From Calycina herbarum (taxonomy: Eukaryota; Ascomycota; Leotiomycetes; Helotiales; Pezizellaceae): 64,000 nucleotides of DNA. Each line of letters starts with the position of its first letter. The stretch's first letter is position 1. The notes under the pieces were generated by a model, which worked only from the letters and a program-made list of their open reading frames with translations, ran no database searches and had not been told where the DNA came from. Positions 46,130 to 57,064 of the stretch are shown here, in pieces. The position numbers were made by a program, and so were the translations under genes. The stretch covers positions 186,001 to 250,000 of the forward strand of contig LLEY01000068.1 of NCBI GenBank assembly GCA_001414485.1, in the 5' to 3' direction.

Positions 46130-47296
46130 CGCAACTATTCCTTCACCTATCACAATTTCAGGATTAATTCAGCCAGCGACATTGTCAGAAATGATTTGTC
46201 CGCCCATGAATCACACCCGAATTTCGAGCCATACACTCGCTGGCTCGAAACCCAACTAGGATCTTATGTTCGACGCGATCCAGAAGCTGCCTTTGCCAAG
46301 CATTCTAACATCATTTCCATCAACTGCTACTCAAACACTGGGGACTGCTTTCTGTCAAGCCGAATTGCATTTACAGAACTTGCGAACACCCCGAAAGAAC
46401 TCCGAACTCTCACTACAGCTCTTGGGGAGCAATTGGAAGCCAGAAATGAACAAAATCCGGGACCCTTGTTCACACGAGATCTCGAAAAGCGCCTCGATGT
46501 GGGCAACGTTCTCTTCACTACTCACATCAAAACATATCATGACTTTGGACCTGAGAACCCATCGGCGGGTATCCAACGCTATATTGTTTGGAACTTGAAG
46601 GTATGTAGCACCTAGCTTGAACAAAAAAAGGAAATCCAATTAATCCAAACCAGTGCAAAACGGTGCAATTAGACAGCCTAGGCTTCCAATTGACTGGACG
46701 CACGTTCTTCGATACTACACCAAATTCTAACCGTGTCGGCCAGCTAACGGCAACACACATTGGAGATGCTGATCCTGCTACAACGCACTCGGTCCTGATA
46801 TCCATCAGTTTTTCTGGTGGTATTTTTGGTGTCACCCGATGCTGGACCAGTAACTATTACACAACAAATTATATTGGTGGCCGAGAAGTGATTGCGCCAA
46901 AAACAGAACCACTGGAGTGTTTCGGCGAAGGACATCTCCAAGTTCAATTGTGATACAACACATGTCGGTGGCTGGGGTACAGTGCATATCACCAAACACC
47001 AGAAAAATCAGGGAGACGGTCTACCCGGAAAACTATCGCTTTGATTTCCAGCTGTTTGACAGGGACAAGGAAATTGTAGGCGATTTGGAGTTGGTCAGTA
47101 TCCCTAGCGGCCAAGCTAAACAACTCCCGAGCAAATTGCCGTATACATTCGTGTTGCTGCGCCAAATGTCGACAAAGATGCGGTATATGTGTATTACAAT
47201 AGCCAGAACTGGGGAAGCAATGACCAACAGCACCAATGTAACTTTGGGAAGTACGATAGCGGCAAAAGAGAAGGTGATTGTGGATTTTCATGTTAG
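46130..47296 (+). pseudogene. decayed gene of unknown function, multiple frameshifts
   Basis: Coding-like sequence without an intact reading frame. The first exon frame (FEPYTRWLETQLGSY..) runs open from about 46105 with no ATG. It splices (GTATGT..CAG, 46602 to about 46653) into a second segment (LDSLGFQLTGRTFFD..). Near 46915 the frame shifts to THVGGWGTVHITKHQ. It shifts again near 47015 to TVYPENYRFDFQLFDRDKE, and again near 47125 to YVYYNSQNWGS, then a Cys-rich end (CNFGKYDSGKREGDC) stopping at 47294-47296. Each segment looks like real protein and together they suggest one ancestral product of about 390 aa. I do not recognise the family. It abuts the AT-rich transposon island. Confidence 0.5.
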
Positions 47297-47750
47297 AATA
47301 GAGCTTCGTTATTAGAATTCAGGGATAGGGTTTCTTGTATACTATTGTAGAGTCTAAACCGCGAGCGACTTGTTGTCAAATTCCATCTTGTTTCCTATTC
47401 ACGCTTAGATCAATTTTTTCTCTTTCAGCATTCGAAGTCATTTCCCAATTGTGCCTCTTTTCGTCCTTTGTGAAATATATTTACATAACTGGAAAGAATT
47501 TTGATGGTCCTTTCCTTGGTCAAAAAACAAATAGAATAATGTCGACTCTTTTACATCAAAACTTATCTTGCGGCTTAGCGAAATGTGGAGACTCGAGGTT
47601 CGCCTACCAAACTTTGATTTTGAGAAGCAGTTTAGAATAAATGAAAGTATTGTTTGAGAAGGGCGCGGAGAAATAGAAAGTTATTTTCTTAATTTTTAGA
47701 AAGAATCTCAGACAATATCAGTAATTGTCCTAATTTTGTCGGAAGCCTAC
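47297..47750. other. AT-rich left flank of the transposon island
   Basis: 454 bp between the decayed gene and the first transposon terminus. No feature was seen apart from the TA dinucleotide (47749-47750) that forms the outer element's target duplication. Confidence 0.4.
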
Positions 47751-48153
47751 AGTAAGTTGCGAGTTAAGCTTGAATTTGCCCACTTTTTTTATAATCCGAG
47801 CTTTTTTTTTATCAAGGCTTTCTTCCTCTTTTCTTTAGAAGACAGAAAATAAAAGTACTCTAAAAGAGACGAGGCCTAGCTAGAAAGAAGCGCTATATCT
47901 AATTATCTCTCTTCTATATAATTTATTAATTCAAAGTAAGTATAATAAAAGTAAACTAAAAGATAAATAATTTTTAAAATAACCCCTTTTCTTAAAAAAA
48001 AATTCACTACCCTTATAAGGTCGACAGGCTATACTAAGACCTTATAAAAGTTAAGATAGATATAAAATTATCTGTTTTTGTCTTATAAAGTTTATAGAGT
48101 ATAAGGGGAGATATAAGCCTCTTCTTTCCTATTTATATAAATAGTATATCATA

Positions 48154-50013
48154 ACGTGGTTTATCAGGACCCGGATTATATCAGGACCCAGATCAATTTT
48201 AGCGAATTCCCAACCCCCTTCCTTTACAACGCGTTTTTTCTACTATACATTATGTCAGTTATTCTACAAGAATCAAAAATCATTCTAGCTATCAAGGCTA
48301 TTCGAACATCTAAAAAGCTAAGCCGTCGGAAGGCTACAAAGCTCTACGGAGTACCCTTTTCTATACTAAATAGTAGAATAAACAGCCGAACTACTCTCCC
48401 TAAGCGACGGCCAGCAAACGTCAAATTGTCTAAGCTAGAAGAGGAAGTAATTATTCGGAATATACTTAATCTAGATTTAAGAGGGTTTACACCCCAGCTA
48501 GGTAGCGTAGAAGATATAGCGAATTATATACTTAAATCACGAGAGGGAAAACGCGTCGGTAAGCTCTAAGCACATCGATTTATATAATAATAACCAGCCC
48601 TTAAGACGCGTTTTAATCACGTTTATGATTTCTAAAGGGCCTTATACAAAGATTCTAAGCTAATTAGCTCGTAGTTCTAACTAGTTAAAAATATAAGGGT
48701 AAAATACAGTGTTTTAGACTACGACTTCTATAACTTCGACGAAACCGGGTTTATAATAGGTGTGATTTACCCTACAATAGTTATAACCTGTGTAGATCGA
48801 CGTGGTAGAGGTAAGGCAGTTCAGCTAGAGAATCGGGAATAGGCTACAACGATTACTTATATCAATAGTAAAGGCTAGAGTGTCCCTCTATTTCTAGTGG
48901 TTTAATACAAGAACCACCTTTCAAATTAGTATACAAACAGCGGCCTCCTATCTAACTAGGTTATTAAACCGACAAGTAATAGATAGACAAATAATAAGAC
49001 AGGTCTAGAATAGCTAAAATACTTCGATAAACACACTACTACTCGTATAAAGGGTCTATATCGAATGCTAGTATTAGATAGGTATAAGAGTTACGAATCG
49101 GCCGAGTTCTAAGAGTACTATAAGGTATATAACATTATAACTCTTAGACTACCTCCTTATTCGTCCCATCTAACCCAGCCACTTAATGTTAGGTGCTTTA
49201 GTATATTAAAGCAGGCGTATAGTCAACAGATTAAGACGTTTATCAAAGCCTATATTAACTATATTACGAAGGTAGAGTTCTTTCTAGCCTTTATAGCAGT
49301 ATACAGGGAATCTATAACAGCCTAAAACGCTCAGGCTGGATTCTATAGAGCTGGCTTAGTGCCCTTTAACCTACAAGTAGTACTTTTAAAGCTTGATATA
49401 AAGTTACGAACTCTAACTCCTTCTAGACCCTCTACTACTAACACCAATCCTTAGGTCTCCTAGACCCCTTCTAACCTAACTAAAGCTCTTTTATAAACAA
49501 CACTTGTTCGAAATCGAATTACCCGTTATCAAGGGAGCTCGCCAACTCCACTCTTCGAGACAGTTGCTATATTAGCTAAGGGTACAGAGCGAATAGCCCA
49601 TAAGATAACCCTTCTGTCCGCTGAGGTACACACCCTTCGAGCAGCTAACAAAGCCTTAAGCAAACGCCGTAGGGCTAAAAAGGCTCGTGTCCATCAAGGG
49701 GGTACACTTATAGTAGAGGATGCACAGGACATTATAGCCTAGAAGGATATAGATGAGCAGACACGACGCGACGTATATGCGGCGGGGGGTAGTCATAAGG
49801 AGGGTCAACCGTCTAGGCGACACTGTAGAATCTGTAGAAAAGCTAGTCACAACGTACGAACTTGTCAAGAGGCTGTAGATATATCTAGTTCCTCGGATTC
49901 CGAGTAGTTTTAGTTAATTTAATATGTTGTGGTTGATTTATTAAAATTCTAAGTTTAATGCCAAGGAAAACTGATCCGGTTCCTGATATGATCCGGGTCC
50001 TGATAAACCACGT
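48154..50013 (+). mobile_element. Fot1/pogo-type DNA transposon (1,860 bp), RIP-degraded
   Basis: Terminal inverted repeats begin ACGTGGTTTATCAGGACC at 48154 and are mirrored up to 50013. Each contains two copies of an ATCAGGACCCGG-like submotif, and TA duplications flank the element (48152-48153 and 50014-50015). The length, TIR size and transposase match the Fot1 group, of which Botrytis Flipper (about 1.84 kb) is an example. It sits inside the element at 47751-50134. Confidence 0.85.
48252..49907 (+). pseudogene. Fot1/pogo-type DDE transposase, inactivated
   Basis: The ATG at 48252 opens an intact 106-residue N-terminal part with helix-turn-helix features (SRRKATKLYGVP, LRGFTPQLGSVEDIANYIL). 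Beyond it, the same protein can be followed through many TAG/TAA codons: NFDETGFIIGV around the first catalytic Asp, RGKAVQLENRE, HLTQPLNV-like text, and a C-terminal Cys-containing tail ending at 49907. Several stops sit where Trp is expected (NRE[W]ATTI, KG[W]SVPL), consistent with TGG-to-TAG changes from RIP-type mutation. Confidence 0.8.
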
Positions 50014-50134
50014 TATGTTATTGTTAATTAATAGGTAAAAGAGTGCCTAAAAAGGGGGGAAATCAAGGAATTTTCTCAAAAAGCTCGGATTATAAAAAGA
50101 GTGGGCAAATTCAAGCTTAACTCGCAACTCACTG

Positions 50135-51895
50135 TAGTACCGATTAAAGTGATCTCGAGATAGCTAGGTTAAGAAGACGAAATAAGGCCATTTTGGCATT
50201 ACTAAGCAACTGTCTTATATAATATAGTGGTCTTCATCGCACGAAATCCTAGACCACCGGCTAAGGCTAAGCGAGGCGGTGGGCGCTGAATCTATATTCT
50301 ATATAATACTGTGCCAAAATCCGTACAAAACGTAAAAAAACGGACACCGCCACGTAACCGGCGTCTGTACAGGAACAAGTTCCAGTTCCAATTCCAACTT
50401 CTAACTTCTTTACTTATAACTTTACTTACAATAGCTCGACCACGATACTGCCACGAGTGCCAGACCTGCCTTATCTCCTTAATTCCCTTACATAAGTCCT
50501 TATACAGACGGTGTATAAAGAGGACCCAGATCCCCCGGTTAGCACGTATTACAGATCGGTGTTCTATGTATAAGCGTATTTAGCTAATTCACGACTTCCC
50601 TCTTAACCAGCAGACTTCTTTATAGGCCCTTACGTGCTCCGCGTGCTATATACGACGACGAGATTCTACCGTAAGCAAAAGAGAGAGCCGGTTTTATAAG
50701 AAGGACGAGCACAAAGGTTTACATAAACACGACGCGTTATTAAAAAGGCTTTACAGGCGAGATTATAAAAGGAGCGGGAACAGAAGACGTACTAGCAGGC
50801 TAGGCGAGAGTAGGAGGACGGAGCCCTAGACAGAAGGTTTGCAAGAGGGGAGTTACAAAGGTTCTTGCTTAAGAACGAGTTTTAGCACAGGTTACTAAGT
50901 AACGAGGACTTTAAGGCGTTAAGAGAGGCGTAGAGAGACGTGCTACGAGAGGAAGGTCCGCCGGGTTTACAAGAGATCCACACAGCCCTTTATAAGAAGA
51001 GGGAGTATATAAGATTTACAAACTAGAACCCGTATAGTTAATAAGATAGCTACACAGAGCCACAGGAAGGTTTTACAGGTAAGAGTAAGTACTTTACAGG
51101 TCTGGAAGACACACGAAAAGGCTGCGGAGGCTATACAAGTCCGCAAGAAGAGAGTATACGAGAGGAGGAGAACTAAGGAGGCTCAACGGACGGGAGTGAG
51201 AGCTTTGCAGATCCGGGAGACGGTTAGAGAGGTTATACAGGTACAAGTAAGGGTTGGGAGGGTTCGTAAGAGGAAAGAGAGAGCTCTACGAGTAGGAGTA
51301 AGGCTTACGAGGGCCTACAAGAGCAATACTGCTCCTCTTACAATCGAAAAAAGCCTCTTACAGATTTTGACCAGTTCTTTACATATAATACATGCCGGGA
51401 GCGAAACAAGAAAGCAAACCGGGCCCGGCACGTAAAGCAGAAGGCTCTCTTAAATAAAACCTCTTAAAAACTACGAGCCCCTTAATAACCCTCTTAACCT
51501 CGTTAATATATACGCCGTAATTCACTATCGGGCGAGTTCTCGATCGAGCTTCTACTTCTCTAAATAAAAAGTAGTGTATCTCTTGTGCTTAGGTGAGGCT
51601 GCCATACAAACTGAGAGCTTGCACTACATTTTATTTAAGGGAGGGGAGAGTATCGTGATATAGAATATTGGGATATTAGTGGTGTATGAGTTTAATAGCC
51701 TCAAAGTTGGGAGTAAGTAAAAAGTGAGTAAATCTTTCACCTAGCGGGAGCTGCCTATGGAAAATCCACCGCCTAATAATTAGTGCAATTCATATGAGAC
51801 AATAGAGGGGGGCTTATTCACAAAGCATATTTTGGTGATAAGCGAGGCGGTGGGCGCTGTTTTACCAAGACGGTGGGCGCCGATTTTACGGTTCC
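50135..51895 (+). repeat. degraded repeat relic bounded by 21-bp direct repeats
   Basis: TAAGCGAGGCGGTGGGCGCTG occurs at 50268-50288 and again, identical, at 51839-51859 in the same orientation. A partial third copy of GGTGGGCGC follows at about 51870. The interior has stop-riddled but protein-like text, with a Cys-containing patch (RYCHECQTC near 50450) and a Lys/Arg/Gln-rich stretch (51060-51340). The element class is unknown: short terminal direct repeats of a non-autonomous element or a RIP-altered retroelement relic are both possible. Confidence 0.45.
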
Positions 51896-53718
51896 CAATT
51901 TTATCCACCAATAAGAAATGTAGGCATACGCTGAGGAAAGGAAAGCCCAGGACGTAATAGCGTCATGATCAACGCCGGCATGCGTTTGAGAGTTGACGTC
52001 TCGCGTGGAGTTCCTAATAATCCCTCCCATCGCGTTTCATTGCGCGTGCAGAGCGTCAGTATTTATCAGCTTGGTGTAAACCCCTCTCTTTCAACTTATG
52101 AACGGGTTCGCTACTCAACGATCAATATGAAATCATGTCACTTGATCGACCTCACGGCGCCCATTGAATTTCAATTCACCTCGCATTTCAAACTCACTGC
52201 TCATTTCATTTGAGGGTGCAAAGGATGCTTTGCCAGACAAGTAAGTTACCAGAACCGTTGTTTCGTGATCTTTTATTCTGGATGTCACCCATACGCTTGG
52301 AATAAACGCCAATGTAAAGGAGGTCAGGTGTGTTGCTCGGAAGTTACGTCAGCGCTGTTCTCGTATATTCCCATAATACGCCAATCAAGCAGCTTGCCAT
52401 GCTAAATCCAGAACCAAATGACCTTGCGGAACCTTGTCTAATGCATGGAATAGAATTAGGAAGGCCAAAAGAGCATCACACTGCAGTGCAAGTATTCTGC
52501 ATACACTCTGGAAGTTATCTGAAAACATCGAATCCCTTGCGACACCGACAGTTAGCCTGGCGGCAGATTTTGCTGCAGGTTTAATGAAGATTTATCACCA
52601 TTGAATTTTCTATTTGCTTTAACTCTTAGTGTAGGCAGAGCTTTAGCAGTCGTGTCCGGGCTCTGGGGTGGTCACAGGAGACCCTGGAGCGAATAATACA
52701 CGAGTCGCAGTTCATTATGTTGAGCCCAAAAGGAAATTTATCGACTTCATTGTGTTAACTCCCAGAAGTGCATCCCCAACTATCCCAATTTACCGTCCCC
52801 CCTTGGCTTGAGGGGTGGGAAATGTTCAAAATACGAAACAGTGTACCCCTTAAGGTGTCCTCGGACACGTTAATGAATGGGAATTACCAGCTTGAGGTTT
52901 TGCGGGGTAAGAGCGTATATTTCTTATGCTTATTGGATGGATCCAGACGTTCATTGCCCCACACTGCAAAATTATTTAGCTAAATGCTGTTTCCCAGCAG
53001 TTGATGTTATACAAAGGTGTATCATCCTGAGGCGCCTGTGGAGTGTTCTAGACTTTCCGAGTCCAGAAGAGTTCATCTAAAGAGAAGTAGGAAGCTACTG
53101 ATTAAAAAGGGATGCTTCACAAACCTAAAACAAAATCCTCAATTTGTCCTCCATTGACCTACCTTCACAGAAATCATATTTCAACGCAATTTAAATTACT
53201 TGGAGAAACGATCGGTCTACACAGTTCGGTTACTGTATGTAACGTCCTCTAGTTAACTTTATTTTCCAAGGGGGTTTGAAGGCAATGTGGGTTTTTGGAC
53301 AAAATGGAGCGTTTACCAAGTATTCAAGTACGCTGATAGAAGTTTTGGTCATTCATCATGTCTCCAGTCATTTAAGTACTTTATTTGCGGGATTTCTTCC
53401 CAGGTCGGAGTAGACTTGAGAATCCTTTTCACCTAGGCTAAACTACGAACTTGCTCTCCTCGATGTGGTGCACAAAATCAACTTCACTCCGGAGTTTGGA
53501 GTGTCGAATGACCTGCTGGATTCTGGTGAGAACCACAGGCAAATTTCTCTCAATATATGCCGTATTGGAATTACCATGGTACGTATGTTGGTGCTTTGTT
53601 CTTCGAATCCGAACCCATTCAAAGTATAAGGTTACCACGATGTCTCTTCAAACTTGACTCAGTCCCTCCGCGGCAACCTTTGATCATCTCTCCTTCCAAA
53701 AGAAACACAACTACCACC
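51896..53718. other. intergenic region
   Basis: 1.8 kb of ordinary base composition between transposon relics and a broken secreted-protein gene. Short frames only; no repeat or RNA gene recognised. Confidence 0.4.
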
Positions 53719-54537
53719 ATGAAGAATCTTTACATCCTCCTCTCAGCCCTTACCTCAGGCATCCCTCTCATCTCCGCCAACCCTCTCACTCGCGAAGCCC
53801 TCTCTCCATGGAATCTCTGGCCCGAAGACGGAATGATAAAACTCCTCTCCCACTCGGGAACCGGTTGTCCCTCAACAAACGCTGACAGAGTATTCCCAAA
53901 CCACATGTCTCGTACCCCAGTCTACGATTATTCCTATGACGCAGCAATAAACTACTGGCACATTGGCCTCCGATCCTCCATCGATCCAAAAGCCGGACCT
54001 GGCATTGACAAATCCGTGAGTTACAAAGTGTGCAAGACAGAATAGTCGTATGAGGCTTATTATAATTATACGGGTGCTGGAAGTATTGATTATAAGGGGC
54101 CTCTTAATCCTAGGTTGCATATCAATGCGAAGGTTATTGAGGCGAGGTATAAACTTGCTGATGGGGCTGTTGCTACTTGGAAGGTTATTTGTGTTATTCC
54201 GGGGCAGAAAGATGTATGTATATTCTAATTTTCTCTTCCCAATTCCCCTTTCTCGAGTTCGAAACTGACAAGCAGTCACCGCAGATCGTCGATTCCGTCC
54301 ATTTCAAAGGTCCGCTCGACACATCCAACTCCTCCATATCAACAGGGTATTTCCCAACCTATCAAGGATACATGGATCCTTCCACTCCAAGTCAGGGTTG
54401 GGATTTACCATGTGGGAAAGGGACATTCAAAGTGAAGAAGAAGTTTCAATCGAGTCATTTCTTGGTGGAGAGAGTATCGTACTTCCTTCGGAGCCAACCC
54501 CTACACCGGAATGGTCGAGACATTTGTTGGGTGTTAG
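53719..54537 (+). pseudogene. secreted DUF4360-like protein, broken
   Basis: The ATG at 53719, in the good context CCACCATGA, begins a signal peptide (MKNLYILLSALTSGIPLISA). The mature part has the GTGCPSTNADR start, GPGIDKS.YKVC block and ATWKVI strand pattern resembling DUF4360 secreted proteins. An in-frame TAG at 54043-54045 interrupts it; the same frame continues (SYEAYYNYTGAGSIDY) to a GTATGT donor at 54214. After the intron (to about 54275) the second exon reads IVDSVHFKGPLDT. A further shift near 54460 is needed to reach a natural-looking WREYRTSFGANPYTGMV..GC end at 54537. Two lesions suggest a pseudogene. Family placement is tentative. Confidence 0.55.
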
Positions 54538-56296
54538 TTTTAATTACCGTATTTGTTCTTTGTAGTGAATTCTGGGAAGTCTTGATAGGAACATGGGACG
54601 GATTGATGAAGCGAGAATTGTCACGAAAGCCATGATGGTTGCAATTACTTGGAGGGTTTACTGTAAATAAATTTCATTCTACACGCAAATTTCTCAAATT
54701 TATCGACTCCAGAGATCGGTACATGTTAATCAATCTTGCGGTGGACAAAAAAAGCTGCAGTAAATAGCCAATTTTCTATGCATTGCCCTAAATGCTTTAG
54801 GACAATCGACCTTCATTGTTCTAAGCAACCTAGGTTAATATTCTAAATTGTCTCAAGTCTGTAGGTCATTTACCTTGAATTACCCTAAGAAGTTGAAACA
54901 ACTAGCTAGAGAGGAAGGTATGACCTGATGTATTTATTCCCACTTTTCTTGTCTACCGTGAGACAATGCTATTCAGTCCGTGTTTTGTTTTGGAAAAAGG
55001 CTCAAAGATTTTCTTTGAGAAGCACAACTCCAAAAAAGGACAAAGAATAGTATAACAATGGAATCAAAATGGAAAACATCAACTACATCGCCCTCTTTTT
55101 GAAGTATATCTATCCTCATCGCGTAAAAGGGAGCTATAATATCCCCTTTTCAGGTAAAATTGTTTACCGAGCTCTCTAAACCTTTCTCTTATAAACCAAG
55201 TGTAAAAAATACAAATAAATAAATAATATAGGCTTCAAATGCGGATTTCAAAGGAGAAGTAGAGAGTTAATTTTTTCAATTTTTATAGTTTTAAGAGATA
55301 TTTTATTATATCTATTAATAAAACTCTCCTATACTCGAGCACCTTCCCCGCCACTTCGATAATTACTTTAATATCTCTTTCCTCTATTACCGAGTTAAGT
55401 ATTATTTAGATTAAGCCCTTCTCTATCGCGTCTACGTAATCTAGTACTCTCTTCTAACCTCTCGTACTTCGCTCCTCGTTCGTTGTTATACCGTCGTTGT
55501 TCGCTAACGCTCTAAGAGAGGGAATAGAGGCTCTCTATAAGCCTTCTATCTCCCTATTACTACTACTACGATTACTTAACATAATCGTAGAGTGTTTTAA
55601 TCTCTTTCTTAACTGTCTAACAGTCGTCTGAATGTATTTCAAGGCTTTTGAAGTTAATTTGTTGATTTCGAAAGTTTTTTTTCCTTTTAAGTTATATATA
55701 TATATCTATATAATATTCTAACTAGAAGTATAATATATTAAATTCTATATATATTAAGACTTAATTAGACTTATTAGTAGTATTATTTATCTAGATATTA
55801 ATTAATATCTAGAAATAGAGTACTATATAGAGATAAAAGTAGATTTATATTATAAGAATTCTTTATATAAGTAAAGTTAAGAAATAGAAGAAGTAATAGT
55901 AAATTAAGTATCTTATATAGCTGTCGTTATATAAGTAAATAAGCCTCTAACTCATATCTATCCACGTGACTAGCACGCTAGTACCACGCTAGCATAAGTA
56001 TAAATAGTCGTACTTCGAGTACCTAGAATAGTTATAGAGAATATAATACGTATATATAACTAGATAGATTTATAACTAAGTTATACTAATAATAGCTAAC
56101 TAGTATCTTAGAGTTAGTATAGAGATATAGAAATTCGTAGTAATACTCTATTTTATACTAAAACTAAAAAGATATCTTTAAATAAATAATAAATTAATAA
56201 TTTTAAATTTAACTTTATTAAGAATTATAAATTAGTATACTTTATAAAATAAATCAACGTTGAATTCTAGAAAAGAATGAAAATCAAAGTACGTTA
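54538..56296. other. extremely AT-rich RIP-like region
   Basis: Contains dispersed-repeat copy 3 (54812-54915), then from about 55180 a stretch dominated by TA steps with almost no intact frame, as expected of RIP-mutated repeat DNA. Its identity before decay is not recognisable. Confidence 0.55.
54812..54915 (+). repeat. dispersed repeat, copy 3
   Basis: Best match to copy 1 (1711-1810): they share the core TAGGTTAATATTCTAAATTG, TTGAATTACCCTAA and the AACAAC..GAGAGG end. It lies at the edge of the AT-rich island. Confidence 0.6.
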
Positions 56297-57064
56297 ACGT
56301 TATCTATAAGCGAGTGTAATATATAAGTGAATATAACACGGAATCGTACCACTCTAATAAAAATTATAATTAACTACTTATAATAAACAAAATTGTTTAA
56401 AACTACTCTAATTCCTTCTCTTTAGATATATTAATATTAATTTCATAGGTATATATATTATAACTAGTATTACTATATCGTTTACAGCGTCGTTCTCTTA
56501 GTCGGAGTCTAGTAGCTACCTCTCTCTCTTTATCCTCTTTCTGTTATATAGTACTCTAGATATTCTTCTAAGATAAAAGGTTCTATCTCTCTTATAAAGT
56601 CAATGTTCCTTCTTAACAGACACGTGTCTTTCTAGCTCTTCGACGCTTACTTAGGGTTTAATTTATCTCTTAAAGGTCCTAGACCTCTGCCTTTAATAAT
56701 ATAACCTAGTATATTATCCTATATACCTCTTTTATAAATTAGTTAATTACTTAGAAAATTAAAGTCGGCGAGCTGTTTTAATATATAGAAATATAGGATT
56801 TTAGGAATTCAGATTATAAAGTCGCTTTAATTAGGTTATTTAGAGTCTTTGAAACCTATAGAGGTAGGTTAATAGCTAATTCAGAGAGTGTTAGTATATA
56901 TAGCTTAATATCTAGTAGAGATATTATACTTTCTAGATTAAATAGAACAAGTCTAGCTTCTTAGAAGCTCTCTCGAATATTTATTAGCGTTATAGCTTAC
57001 TAGAAAGCGGTATAGAAGGCAGGTAAAAAGTTAGCTTTTATAATATATATAATATATCTCTATA

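Larger units (their letters stand above)
47751..50134. mobile_element. outer non-autonomous Tc1/mariner-type element, split by a Fot1-like insertion
   Basis: The left terminus CAGTAAGTTGCGAGTTAAGC.. (from 47751) is matched by its reverse complement ending at 50134, and the terminal inverted repeats extend about 55 bp with few differences. Both ends are flanked by TA (47749-47750 and 50135-50136), the target duplication of Tc1/mariner superfamily elements. Removing the inner element (48154-50013) and one TA leaves only about 520 bp without coding potential, so the outer element is MITE-like. Confidence 0.8.

Noticed and set aside
50135..51895. LTR retrotransposon with 50268 and 51839 repeats as LTRs
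   Set aside because: The repeats are only 21 bp long, and no reverse transcriptase, integrase, primer-binding site or polypurine tract is seen.
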